DNA from: Deltaproteobacteria bacterium
GTDB lineage: Bacteria; Myxococcota_A; UBA796; UBA2385
NCBI GenBank assembly: GCA_016792625.1
Contig: JAEUKK010000160.1
Span: 1 to 64,000, forward strand
Direction of reading: 5' to 3'
DNA length: 64,000 nt
Position numbers and translations under genes: made by a program. Shown here in pieces: positions 52,883 through 60,031 of the stretch (its first letter is position 1; each line of letters begins with the position of its first letter). The notes beneath the pieces are model-generated. The model did no database searches, was not told the DNA's origin, and worked only from the letters and a program-made list of their open reading frames with translations.

Positions 52883-53593
52883 ATGGCGCAGCGGCTCACG
52901 TGGTCCGAGATCAAGCACAACCCGACCGTGTTCGCGCGCGACTTCGCGCGGTCCACGCGAGAACAAACCGACGCCACAGAGTTCTGGAACGACTTCTTTG
53001 CGATCTTCGGCCTCAAGCGCACGCACGTCGCCGCCTTCGAGGCGCCGGTCAAGAAGCCGAGCGGGCCGGTCGGAAAGATCGACCTCACTTGGCCCGGGGT
53101 GATGGTGGCCGACCACAATACCGCCGAGCGGAGCTTGTCGCGGGTCGAGGCCCACGCCTTCGCCTCCAATCAGGGCCTGATCACCGATGGGCGCGCCAGT
53201 GAGACGCCACGCTACATCGTCGCCTTTGACGTTCAGCACATCGTGCTGCACGATCTCAAGGTCGAAGAGGGCGGTGCCGGCGCAGACGAGGCAAGCGGGC
53301 CCGCCCCCCGCAACGTCGAGATCAAGCTGGCCGAGTTGCCCAACCACCCGCCCCCGAACGGCAACGCGACCCTGGCCGACCTCTACGACCCCGACACGAT
53401 GCCGCCGGGCTTGGTCAAGGCGCATCAGGCCCTCGACAAGGCGGTCGACAAGCTGTACCGACCCGACCGGGCCTTCGGCTCGGACCGCGAGCGGGTCGAG
53501 TGGCTGTTCGAGCTGTTCGCCGCGCAGCAGGCGCCGTTGATGGCGGGTGTCGAGGGCAAGAAGAAGGCGAAGCGAAACCGGACCACCAAATAG
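52883..53593 (+). CDS. Internally deleted MmeI/YeeA-like protein
   Basis: 236 residues from ATG 52883 (CAGGAGG upstream). Residues 10-130 match the N-terminal nuclease region of MmeI-like restriction-methylation enzymes (FARDFARSTREQTDATEFWNDFF, GKIDLTWPGVMVADH). The last 80 residues match their extreme C-terminus (LADLYDPDTMPPGLVKAHQALDKAVD, DRERVEWLFELF). The helicase/methyltransferase middle of some 700 residues is absent. The usual E-x-K of the nuclease (EHK) reads DHN. It is therefore probably non-catalytic. A TIR-like gene follows 11 bases later, so it may have been kept as a partner or sensor. Confidence 0.7.
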   Translation: MAQRLTWSEIKHNPTVFARDFARSTREQTDATEFWNDFFAIFGLKRTHVAAFEAPVKKPSGPVGKIDLTWPGVMVADHNTAERSLSRVEAHAFASNQGLITDGRASETPRYIVAFDVQHIVLHDLKVEEGGAGADEASGPAPRNVEIKLAELPNHPPPNGNATLADLYDPDTMPPGLVKAHQALDKAVDKLYRPDRAFGSDRERVEWLFELFAAQQAPLMAGVEGKKKAKRNRTTK

Positions 53594-53604
53594 ATGGAGC
53601 AGCC

Positions 53605-54018
53605 ATGACGCAGCCCCGGATCTTCATCACGCATCGGCACCGGTACAACGACCACTATTGGACGCTGCGCCACAAACTGCGCGCAGAGTTCAACTTCCAG
53701 GACCTCTCGGTCCACGACCACAAGTTCGAGGATGATGACCTACCCCTCGATTTTCTGCTTGGCAAAATCGACGATCAAATCAAGCGCTGCAACGTCTTTA
53801 TCGCAATCGGCCGTCGATACGTTGGGCGCGCCGCTTGGTGCAAATGGGAGATTGATCGCGCGATCCAGCTCAACAAGTGGATCGCGACTTGGTCGCCGCA
53901 CGGGCTCGACCCCAGCGAGGCGCCGGCGAGCGTCCGCGGCTACGCGCTTCACTTAGGGCCGTTCACACAAGCCCGAGCCCTGGCGACCAAGCTACGTGCG
54001 CTTGACTTCGCAGTCTGA
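53605..54018 (+). CDS. ThsB-like TIR-family protein (MTH538 type)
   Basis: 137 residues from ATG 53605. It matches the small TIR-like fold of Thoeris ThsB: RIFITHRHRYNDHYW, LSVHDHKFEDDDLPLD, LLGKIDDQIKRCNVFIAIGRRYVGRAAWCKWEIDRAI and NKWIATWSP. WCKWE fits the position of the TIR catalytic Glu. ThsB proteins make NAD-derived signals upon infection, which a SLOG protein senses. The only SLOG gene visible in the window is at 30427-33093. Lower GC than the core genome suggests transfer. Confidence 0.8.
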   Translation: MTQPRIFITHRHRYNDHYWTLRHKLRAEFNFQDLSVHDHKFEDDDLPLDFLLGKIDDQIKRCNVFIAIGRRYVGRAAWCKWEIDRAIQLNKWIATWSPHGLDPSEAPASVRGYALHLGPFTQARALATKLRALDFAV

Positions 54019-54090
54019 GGCCGATGCGGGTGCGGCACATGGACGCACCGCAGCCAAGCGTCCAATCCATCATCTGAGGACGAACCTACC

Positions 54091-54699
54091 ATGCAGATCC
54101 AGCTGACCGGCCCAGAGAGCATCACCCACTACAAGTCGATCCGAGGCCCCATCGCCGGTGATGCCCTGGTCTACTTAGGCAGAGGGGGCGATGCGCCACA
54201 ATACCAAAACGGCGCCTTCGCCCCGCACGGGCCACACCCCGGCAGGTGGGTCGACCCCCAGCAGCCGACAACCGTGACCACGACTGGCGGGGTTGGGCAC
54301 TTCCTCGCGGTGGCGACACCCAAACACTCGCACCCCCCGGACGGCGCGATCGTGGTGCTCACACAGCATAGCAAGTGCACGCACCTCGGCATCGTCACCA
54401 GCGCCGAGCACCACGCACCAGGCGGCCCAGAAAATGGCTATCGGTGGTATCGATGGGTCTATGTTCTGGCGATTCGGACAGACCTTCGAGTGGTGCCCGC
54501 GTCGCCTCCGGCATTCTTCAAGGTAGGCGCGGCGTACATCGCACATGCGAACTGCAAATTCGAGGACAAGGACGCATTCCGAGCCAAGGTCTGGGCGGGC
54601 TTTCTGGCTGCAGAGCCTGAGCTGCTCGCGCAGGGATTGGTGACGGTTCCACAGCCGCCCCCGTGGCACCTCTTGGGCTACCCCGCCACATACCCCTGA
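54091..54699 (+). CDS. Hypothetical protein next to the TIR-like gene
   Basis: 202 residues from ATG 54091, with GAGGACG upstream. Mixed alpha/beta, no signal or membrane helix. Features: VTTTGGVGHFLAVATP, GAIVVLTQHSKCTHLGIVTS, YRWYRWVYVLAI and VPASPPAFFKVGAAYIAH. The pattern of a short barrel with a TH(L)-x-I/V-V-TS stretch and a W/Y-rich strand faintly recalls PUA or EVE-like domains, but this is weak. It is 72 bases from the TIR-like gene in the same direction with similar lower GC, so may be the third member of a defence module. Confidence 0.6.
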   Translation: MQIQLTGPESITHYKSIRGPIAGDALVYLGRGGDAPQYQNGAFAPHGPHPGRWVDPQQPTTVTTTGGVGHFLAVATPKHSHPPDGAIVVLTQHSKCTHLGIVTSAEHHAPGGPENGYRWYRWVYVLAIRTDLRVVPASPPAFFKVGAAYIAHANCKFEDKDAFRAKVWAGFLAAEPELLAQGLVTVPQPPPWHLLGYPATYP

Positions 54700-54847
54700 G
54701 CGTCGTCGAACACAGCTCTCGGGCCGGTACGGTCATCGCCGGCGGCCTGCCAGCCGCCTGGGCCCGGGGCTGGATCGACGAGGCCCTGGGCGCGCCACGG
54801 AGGGGGCGGTCTACGCTTCCGGCGGGCACCTGAGCCCGTGGGCCCGC

Positions 54848-55690
54848 CTACACCAACGGCCCCCCACCCGCTGCGCGCAGCGCAGCCCCCATCGCCGTCT
54901 GCGCGAGCGCCTCTCTCCCGACCCCAAGACACAGCGCCCGCTCAACATCACCCCGGGCCCGACCAGACCCCGCGCCCCCGAGCGCGCCACCCAGCGCCGC
55001 GCTGATGAGGTGCACAAGGTCGTGCCCCTGCGCGAGCTGCCAGGGGTCAGCGGGCGGCAGCGCGTCGAGGGCCGCCTGGACGTCTGCGGGCGAGGCGCCC
55101 AGCCCCTTCTGCGCGGCCGCGCTCAGCACATCACCCCAGCGCAGCGAGAGGGTGGCCGGGTCAAAGAAGCGCGACGCGACCAGCCAGCCCATGGGCGGAG
55201 ACACCGGCGCCCGCCGGGCCAGCCAGCGCAGCCGCCCGAGGTCGGCCGCGGCCTGCAGCAGCGCCTCTTCCGGCGCCTGCCCCTTCGCCGCCCACGCGGT
55301 GACCTTGGCCGCATCACCATGCACCAGCAGCAGGCGGCGCAGCCCGCCGACCATCGCGAGGGTGGTCTCGAGGTCGTGCGCGTCGGTGTAGGCGAGCTGG
55401 GGCACCACACGCAGCGCGCCCTCCAGCCGGTCGCAGTCGGCGTCGGCCGCGCCCCAGACCCACCCCTGCCCCTTGGCGGCGGCACCGGTCATCACCGCGA
55501 CCAGTGTGTGGCGCCCACCACAGATCACGGGCGCGGCGCCCGTCCGCAGGTGGCCCTGCCAGAAGCGCGCGTCGCTCGGGCCCTCGACCAACAGGGCGCA
55601 CCCCAACCCAGCAGTGTGCAGCAAGCGCAGCTCGGCCTGCACAGTGTGTTCGTCGATGGCCGCGCCAGGGCCGCGCAGAGGCCCCCTCAC
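54848..55690 (-). CDS. DUF4435 (TOPRIM-like) protein of an ATPase-TOPRIM pair
   Basis: 280 residues from GTG 55690, which overlaps the ATPase stop (GTGA). TOPRIM-type acidic residues are visible: LLVEGPSDARFW (Glu, Asp) and DADCDRLEG (DxD), then YTDAHDLETTL, a DUF4435 hallmark. In PARIS the AriB subunit is a DUF4435 nuclease held inactive by the AriA ATPase. Size fits AriB. The C-terminal half is helical. Homology by eye only; it could also be an OLD-like split pair. Confidence 0.72.
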   Translation of the reverse strand: MRGPLRGPGAAIDEHTVQAELRLLHTAGLGCALLVEGPSDARFWQGHLRTGAAPVICGGRHTLVAVMTGAAAKGQGWVWGAADADCDRLEGALRVVPQLAYTDAHDLETTLAMVGGLRRLLLVHGDAAKVTAWAAKGQAPEEALLQAAADLGRLRWLARRAPVSPPMGWLVASRFFDPATLSLRWGDVLSAAAQKGLGASPADVQAALDALPPADPWQLAQGHDLVHLISAALGGALGGAGSGRARGDVERALCLGVGREALAQTAMGAALRAAGGGPLV

Positions 55691-56838
55691 CGGGCCGCGC
55701 CCGCCGCGTCACCCGGCGGGTCGAGGCGCGCGTCGAGGTCGACCAGCAGGTCGTCATGGGCGCCGATGATGAAGGGCGAGTGCGTGGCCACCAGCGCGTC
55801 GAAGCCGACCAGATCGCTGATCTCGATGAGGTCGTCAATGAAGCGCCGCTGCCAGAGCACATGCAGCGACAGCTCGGGCTCGTCGATGAGCACCAGCGCG
55901 TTGGGCGCCACGTCAAAGAGCAGCGCGTGGGTCATGACGAGCTCGTGCTGCTCACCAGAGGACAAGGCGCTGAGGGGGATAGCGAAGCCATCCGCGCCGG
56001 TCACGACGAGCCCCTGATCACGGTAAAAGCGCAGCGTCTTGTGGACCAGCTTGCCGCCGACCTGCCGCAGCAGCACCTCGAGCCTGTCGGCGAAGGGCGC
56101 CCAGACCGCGAGCTTGGCTTGGGCGTCGCTGAGACTCAGAGCCAGCGCGTCGGCGCGGCCGGGCTCGAGCTGCGCCAAGGCGGTGGCCTCGACCCGCGGT
56201 GCGCCGACCCCCTCAATCAGGCCGAGCGCGATGAGGCGGTCTTGGGTTGCGTGTACGGCCTCGAGCAGCGCTGCGAGTTTGGCAGGGGTGGCGCCGCTCG
56301 GGGGCAGCGCGAGGAGCCGTTCGAGCAGGCTCTGGTCGAGGCGCTGAGCGAGGGCACCATAGGCGGACAGATGCCCGGCATAGTCTGTCAGGATACGCTG
56401 GCTCACCCAGTCTACCGACGGGCGGGAGACGCTCCGCCCCGCACGATTCGCCCCCCGAACGGGCTCGATGCGCCGAACGCCGATGAGGCGTGAGGGCCCA
56501 AGGGGGCGGTCTCGGGCTTCATCCGCCCGCGAGGTCAGCACACCGGCCTGGGCCCACACACCTTCGTTCCCCGGCCACGCGAGACGGGCGCCCCCATCGT
56601 CGAAGGACACCTCGACCGCGGTGGCTTTGACCCCATTGACCCGCGCGGCATCGCCCCAAAGCGCCGCGTCGACCAACCGCAGCACGCTGGTCTTGCCCAC
56701 ACCGTTGGGCCCATGGATGATCGTGACGCGCGGCTTGTCGGTCAGCGGGATGTCGTGGTCGTAGAGCCCGAACAGCCCGCGCACCACGACCCGGCGGACG
56801 CGGGGGAGCGGGGCTTCAGCGTTCTGCGGGGGGAGCAT
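55687..56838 (-). CDS. AAA ATPase of an ATPase-DUF4435 pair (PARIS AriA-like)
   Basis: 383 residues from ATG 56838 (GAGGTG upstream). Walker A IHGPNGVGKTS near residues 40-50, ABC-type signature LSSGEQHELVMTH, Walker B ALVLIDEPELSLHVLWQ, and ATHSPFIIG switch. This is the SMC/RecF-like ATPase type found in PARIS, OLD and Gabija. It is followed by a DUF4435 gene in tight overlap. At 383 residues it is shorter than known AriA, so 'PARIS-like' is cautious. Confidence 0.78.
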   Translation of the reverse strand: MLPPQNAEAPLPRVRRVVVRGLFGLYDHDIPLTDKPRVTIIHGPNGVGKTSVLRLVDAALWGDAARVNGVKATAVEVSFDDGGARLAWPGNEGVWAQAGVLTSRADEARDRPLGPSRLIGVRRIEPVRGANRAGRSVSRPSVDWVSQRILTDYAGHLSAYGALAQRLDQSLLERLLALPPSGATPAKLAALLEAVHATQDRLIALGLIEGVGAPRVEATALAQLEPGRADALALSLSDAQAKLAVWAPFADRLEVLLRQVGGKLVHKTLRFYRDQGLVVTGADGFAIPLSALSSGEQHELVMTHALLFDVAPNALVLIDEPELSLHVLWQRRFIDDLIEISDLVGFDALVATHSPFIIGAHDDLLVDLDARLDPPGDAAGAAR

Positions 56839-56898
56839 GGGCGGCACCTCGGCTCGCAGGCTAACGCGGGCGGCGGCTGGACGAAGCTGGGCGCCGGG

Positions 56899-57200
56899 GC
56901 TCCGCCTGCCTGTGGGGCGAGGCCGAGGCGCTCGATCAGCTGCTCCTCCGGCCTGTGGCGCCACGCCGACGCCGTGGATCCGCTGCTCCTCCGCCCCGTC
57001 GGACCGGGCCAACACGCTCGATCAGCTGCTCCTCCGGCCTGTCAGGATGGCCGGACGCGGCAGATCAGCTGCTCCTCCGCCCGGTCGAAATGGCCCGACC
57101 CGCCGGATCAGCTGCTCCTCCGCCCTGTCGGGATGACTCGACGCGCCGGATCAGCTGCTCCTCCGCCCTGTCGGGATGGCTCGACGCGCCGTTTCGCTGC
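56899..57200 (+). repeat. 43-base hairpin tandem array between divergent ATPase modules
   Basis: GCTCCTCC recurs at 56942, 56985, 57028, 57071, 57114 and 57157, with degenerate end units near 56899 and 57198: a strict 43-base period, same family and orientation as 46313-46584. Hairpin arms again vary: GTCGG/TCGAC (with wobble), GTCG/CGAC, GTGGC/GCCAC. With its flanks it accounts for the 450-base divergent gap 56839-57288; GGTTAGCC follows at 57258-57265. Confidence 0.85.
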
Positions 57201-57288
57201 GCCGCCACCACGCGCGGACGGTCGCGCGCTGCGGCCCGCCCGAGCGCCCCCCCGCTGGGTTAGCCGCGCGGGAAGAAGGGAGGGGTGG

Positions 57289-58347
57289 ATGATCACGGCG
57301 ATCAAAGTGCAAGACCTACGGGGGGTACGGAGCGGCGCGCTGTCGGCGCTCGCGCCCTTGAGCGTGCTGGTCGGGCGCAACGGCGCCGGCAAGAGCGCGG
57401 TGCTTGAGGCGCTGGCCATCGGGGCCTCCGACCAGCCAGCAGAGCTGCTCGGGCGCGTGGTGCAGTCCCGGGGCGGCTGGTGCGGCGCGGGGTACCTCGT
57501 GCGGATGGGCGCCGAGGCCGCGCAGCTGCGGGTGACCCTCAGCTCCGGTGTGCAGCGCACGACGCGGCTGACCTACGCCCCACACGCCGCTGCCCTCGAG
57601 CCGGCTGAGGTCCCGCCCGGCACCCCCGGCAACGCCCGCCTCTCGTCTGTCTCGTTGCTGACAGAGGTCGTCACCGCCGGACAGGCCGATCCTGCGGCCC
57701 CCGCTGCCCCCTGGCGCGGGGTCGGCCGGGTCCTCTTCGCCGACGACAATGCATATGGGGCATCCGCGCAGCCCCCGACGCCCGGCGAGCGGCTGCGCCT
57801 CGTGCACCCTGCGGCCACCCGCGGCCACCCGCTTTGGCGCACCCTCGGCGAGGCCGTGCGGACCGGGCGTGACCAAGCCGCCGTCGAGCTGCTGCGCCCG
57901 GTGGTCGGCGCGGACCTGCGCGACCTCTACTTCATGCCCGAAGGTGACGACGCGCGGGTCGGCAACGTGCACCTGCGCTACCCCTGGGGCTCGGTGCCCG
58001 TCGACGTCGCGGGTGACGGCGTGCGCGCGCTGGTGCGGATCGCGCTGGAGCTCGCCGCGCGCCCTGACGAGGTGGTGCTGATTGAGGAGCCTGAGGTGCA
58101 CCTGCACCCGGGCGCCATCTGGGCCGCGGCCCGCGCGGCGCTCGAAGCCCAACGCCGCGGCGTGCAGGTGATCCTGTCGACGCACAGCCTCGAGCTGATC
58201 GACGCGCTTGTCGACCAAGCGGGCGACGCGCTGGACGCGGTCGCGGTCACCCGGCTCGCGTTGCAGGCCGGTGAGCTGCGCGCACACACCATCCCCGGCC
58301 CTGAGCTGCGCCTGCTGCGCGGCGCGCTCGCCGAGGAGCTTCGATGA
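57289..58347 (+). CDS. AAA ATPase (RecF/OLD-like) of a second ATPase-TOPRIM pair
   Basis: 352 residues from ATG 57289 (GGGAGGGG upstream). Family N-terminus MITAIKVQDLRGV, Walker A VGRNGAGKSAVLEAL near 28-42, Walker B VVLIEEPEVHLHPGA, and LSTHSLELIDALV. A signature stretch GDGVRALVRIALELA replaces the usual SGQ motif. It overlaps the TOPRIM-like gene downstream by ATGA. Divergent from the DUF4435 module with the array between. Anti-phage role inferred from family and context. Confidence 0.8.
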   Translation: MITAIKVQDLRGVRSGALSALAPLSVLVGRNGAGKSAVLEALAIGASDQPAELLGRVVQSRGGWCGAGYLVRMGAEAAQLRVTLSSGVQRTTRLTYAPHAAALEPAEVPPGTPGNARLSSVSLLTEVVTAGQADPAAPAAPWRGVGRVLFADDNAYGASAQPPTPGERLRLVHPAATRGHPLWRTLGEAVRTGRDQAAVELLRPVVGADLRDLYFMPEGDDARVGNVHLRYPWGSVPVDVAGDGVRALVRIALELAARPDEVVLIEEPEVHLHPGAIWAAARAALEAQRRGVQVILSTHSLELIDALVDQAGDALDAVAVTRLALQAGELRAHTIPGPELRLLRGALAEELR

Positions 58348-59138
58348 CCGGCCTCACCATCGTGCTCGTCGAGGGCTACGACGACCGGGCATTTTGGTCG
58401 GGGTATCTGCGGCACGTGCGCGGCTGTCTCCCCTCCGTCGCCGTCCCTGCCGCCCGCTTGGCGGGCCTGCCGCCCGGAACGCACCAGCTGCTCCGCCAAA
58501 CCAAAGGGACCTATACCTACCTCAGCCCCAGCGATGGCGTCGTGCAGGTCATCCCCTTCCAGGAACAGCACCAAGCGGGGCAAGAGCCGCTGCGGGCGCT
58601 CCTGCACGCACGGCTGAATGGCCGAAAGACCCGCCCTGAGGCTCTGCGCGGCCTCGTGGTCTGCACCGATGACGACCGGCCCGCGGGGAGCCCACCGCGC
58701 CACGACCGGGCTTGGCTGGTGCAGCTGTTGCGCAACGCGAAGGTGACCGACATCCCTGCGCTCGCTGGAGCCGATACGGATGGGGTGCACCTCCCCGATG
58801 GCGTGGTGGTGACCGCGGTCCACTGGCGTGTGGACCTCGGCCCCGACCCCGCCCTGCCCGACCAGCAGAGCCTTGAGCGGGTGGCCTGCGCCGCCTTGCA
58901 CGTGGTGGCGCCCGCACGCGTCGCCAGCGTGCGCACGTGGCTCGCGGGCCTGCCCGACCTCTCCGCCGGGTACAAAGACCACAAGGCCACCGCCGGCGCG
59001 CTCTGGGCGGGCTGGTCTGCCCACGACGGCTGGGCCCGCTTCTATGAGGCGCTGTGGGAAGACGAACCGACCCGCGCGGCCCTGCTCGAGGCGCTCCCTG
59101 CGCTGGAGAGCGCGGCGCTCATCGAGCTGCTGCGCTGA
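58344..59138 (+). CDS. TOPRIM-like (DUF3226/AriB-type) protein
   Basis: 264 residues from ATG 58344. TOPRIM-type motif TIVLVEGYDDRAFWSGYL at residues 4-21 and acidic CTDDDRP near 112-118; LARLNGRKT and SAGYKDHKATAG follow. The first motif is close to the one in the DUF4435 protein (VEGPSDARFW), but the rest differs, so the two pairs are diverged modules of one theme. Likely a nuclease or nickase unleashed by the ATPase. Dispersed element R1 copy C starts 8 bases after the stop. Confidence 0.72.
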   Translation: MTGLTIVLVEGYDDRAFWSGYLRHVRGCLPSVAVPAARLAGLPPGTHQLLRQTKGTYTYLSPSDGVVQVIPFQEQHQAGQEPLRALLHARLNGRKTRPEALRGLVVCTDDDRPAGSPPRHDRAWLVQLLRNAKVTDIPALAGADTDGVHLPDGVVVTAVHWRVDLGPDPALPDQQSLERVACAALHVVAPARVASVRTWLAGLPDLSAGYKDHKATAGALWAGWSAHDGWARFYEALWEDEPTRAALLEALPALESAALIELLR

Positions 59139-59145
59139 GCCACCC

Positions 59146-59295
59146 CCCGCCTGAGGCTGCCGGAGGGCGGCGCAGCCGGCCGGGCCCCGCCCGGCGGAGG
59201 GGGCCCGCCGCGGACCTTGGCCGCGGCGGAACCGCCCCCGAACCCCGGCGGGGGCCGACCCGGAGCGCAGCGGAGGGGCAGGCCCAGCCTCTGGT
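59146..59295 (+). repeat. R1 dispersed element, copy C
   Basis: Begins CCGCCTGAGG like A and B and follows the same series of GC stems to GGGGCAGGCCCAGCC. It lies just after the second ATPase-TOPRIM pair. The downstream 20 bases differ from A and B. Confidence 0.88.
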
Positions 59296-59364
59296 CTGCG
59301 CCGCGCACCCCCAGAGCGGGCCGGCGTGCTACGCTCTCGCGTCCCGCCCACCCCGGAGCCGCCC

Positions 59365-59625
59365 ATGACCGCCCGCCGCGCCGCGCCCCTGCTCACCTTT
59401 GCCCTCAGCCTCGCCGCCCTCAGCGCCGCGCCCGCAACCGCCTGGGCCGACGCGGCCGACGGCTACAGCGACGACTCGACCGGCGACGGCGGCGACGGCG
59501 GTGAGGATGGCGGCGACAGCGCCGAAGAAGAGGACAAGGGCTGCGCCCACATGGCCACGCCGGTCACCGGCCTGAGCCTGCTGCTCGGGGCCGCCCTCAC
59601 CTTCGGCCTGCGCCGCCGCAGCTGA
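59365..59625 (+). CDS. Small exported MYXO-CTERM-like protein 1
   Basis: 86 residues from ATG 59365. A Sec signal peptide (to about AWA|DAA), an acidic Gly/Asp linker (DGGDGGEDGGDSAEEEDKG), then the sorting tail GCAHMATPVTGLSLLLGAAL-TFGLRRRS. The GC motif, hydrophobic helix and Arg end fit the MYXO-CTERM pattern. There is no other domain, so it may be a small surface-anchored acidic peptide. Paralogous tail in the next gene. Confidence 0.75.
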   Translation: MTARRAAPLLTFALSLAALSAAPATAWADAADGYSDDSTGDGGDGGEDGGDSAEEEDKGCAHMATPVTGLSLLLGAALTFGLRRRS

Positions 59626-59660
59626 GCGCGCGACCACCCCGACCCCACGCTGAGGCACCG

Positions 59661-60029
59661 ATGTCCACGCTGTTTACGATGTCCCCGCTGTCCCCGAAGT
59701 CCTCGATCTCCCGCGCCGCGGCGCTCTGCGTCCTCATCGGCCTGCACGGGGCCCCGGCCCGGGCCGACATCGCCATTGACCAGCCGGTCCCGGCACCCGA
59801 CCCTGTGCCGGCGCCCGCGCCGGCCCCTGCGCCCGCTCCGGCTCCCGCACCGGCGCCGGGCGCGCCAGCTCCGGCGCCCGCGCCGAACGCGCCACCTCCC
59901 GCGGCCGCGCCGGCCCCCGCCCCTAGCTCCGACACCGGCTGCGCCCACAGCGGCCTCGGCGCGCCGATCAGCGGCCTGAGCCTGCTCTTGGGCGCCGCCC
60001 TGGCCTTTGGCCTGCGCCGGCGCGGCTGA
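59661..60029 (+). CDS. Small exported MYXO-CTERM-like protein 2
   Basis: 122 residues from ATG 59661 (an internal ATG at 59679 is possible). Signal peptide to about ARA|DIA, a Pro/Ala linker (PAPAPAP repeats), and the tail TGCAHSGLGAPISGLSLLL followed by GAALAFGLRRRG, nearly the same as the upstream protein. The two differ only in linker chemistry (acidic versus Pro-Ala). Function unknown. Confidence 0.72.
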   Translation: MSTLFTMSPLSPKSSISRAAALCVLIGLHGAPARADIAIDQPVPAPDPVPAPAPAPAPAPAPAPAPGAPAPAPAPNAPPPAAAPAPAPSSDTGCAHSGLGAPISGLSLLLGAALAFGLRRRG

Positions 60030-60031
60030 GC

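Noticed and set aside
54700..54847. Short coding-like stretch after the 54699 stop
   Set aside because: Only about 35 residues without a start or motif; likely chance open frame.
33308..57200. CRISPR arrays
   Set aside because: The tandem arrays repeat every 42-43 bases with no unique spacers; whole units are homologous and no cas gene is near.
33308..57200. Retron or group II intron RNA as the source of the hairpin arrays
   Set aside because: No reverse transcriptase motif (YADD or similar) was seen in any frame near the arrays.
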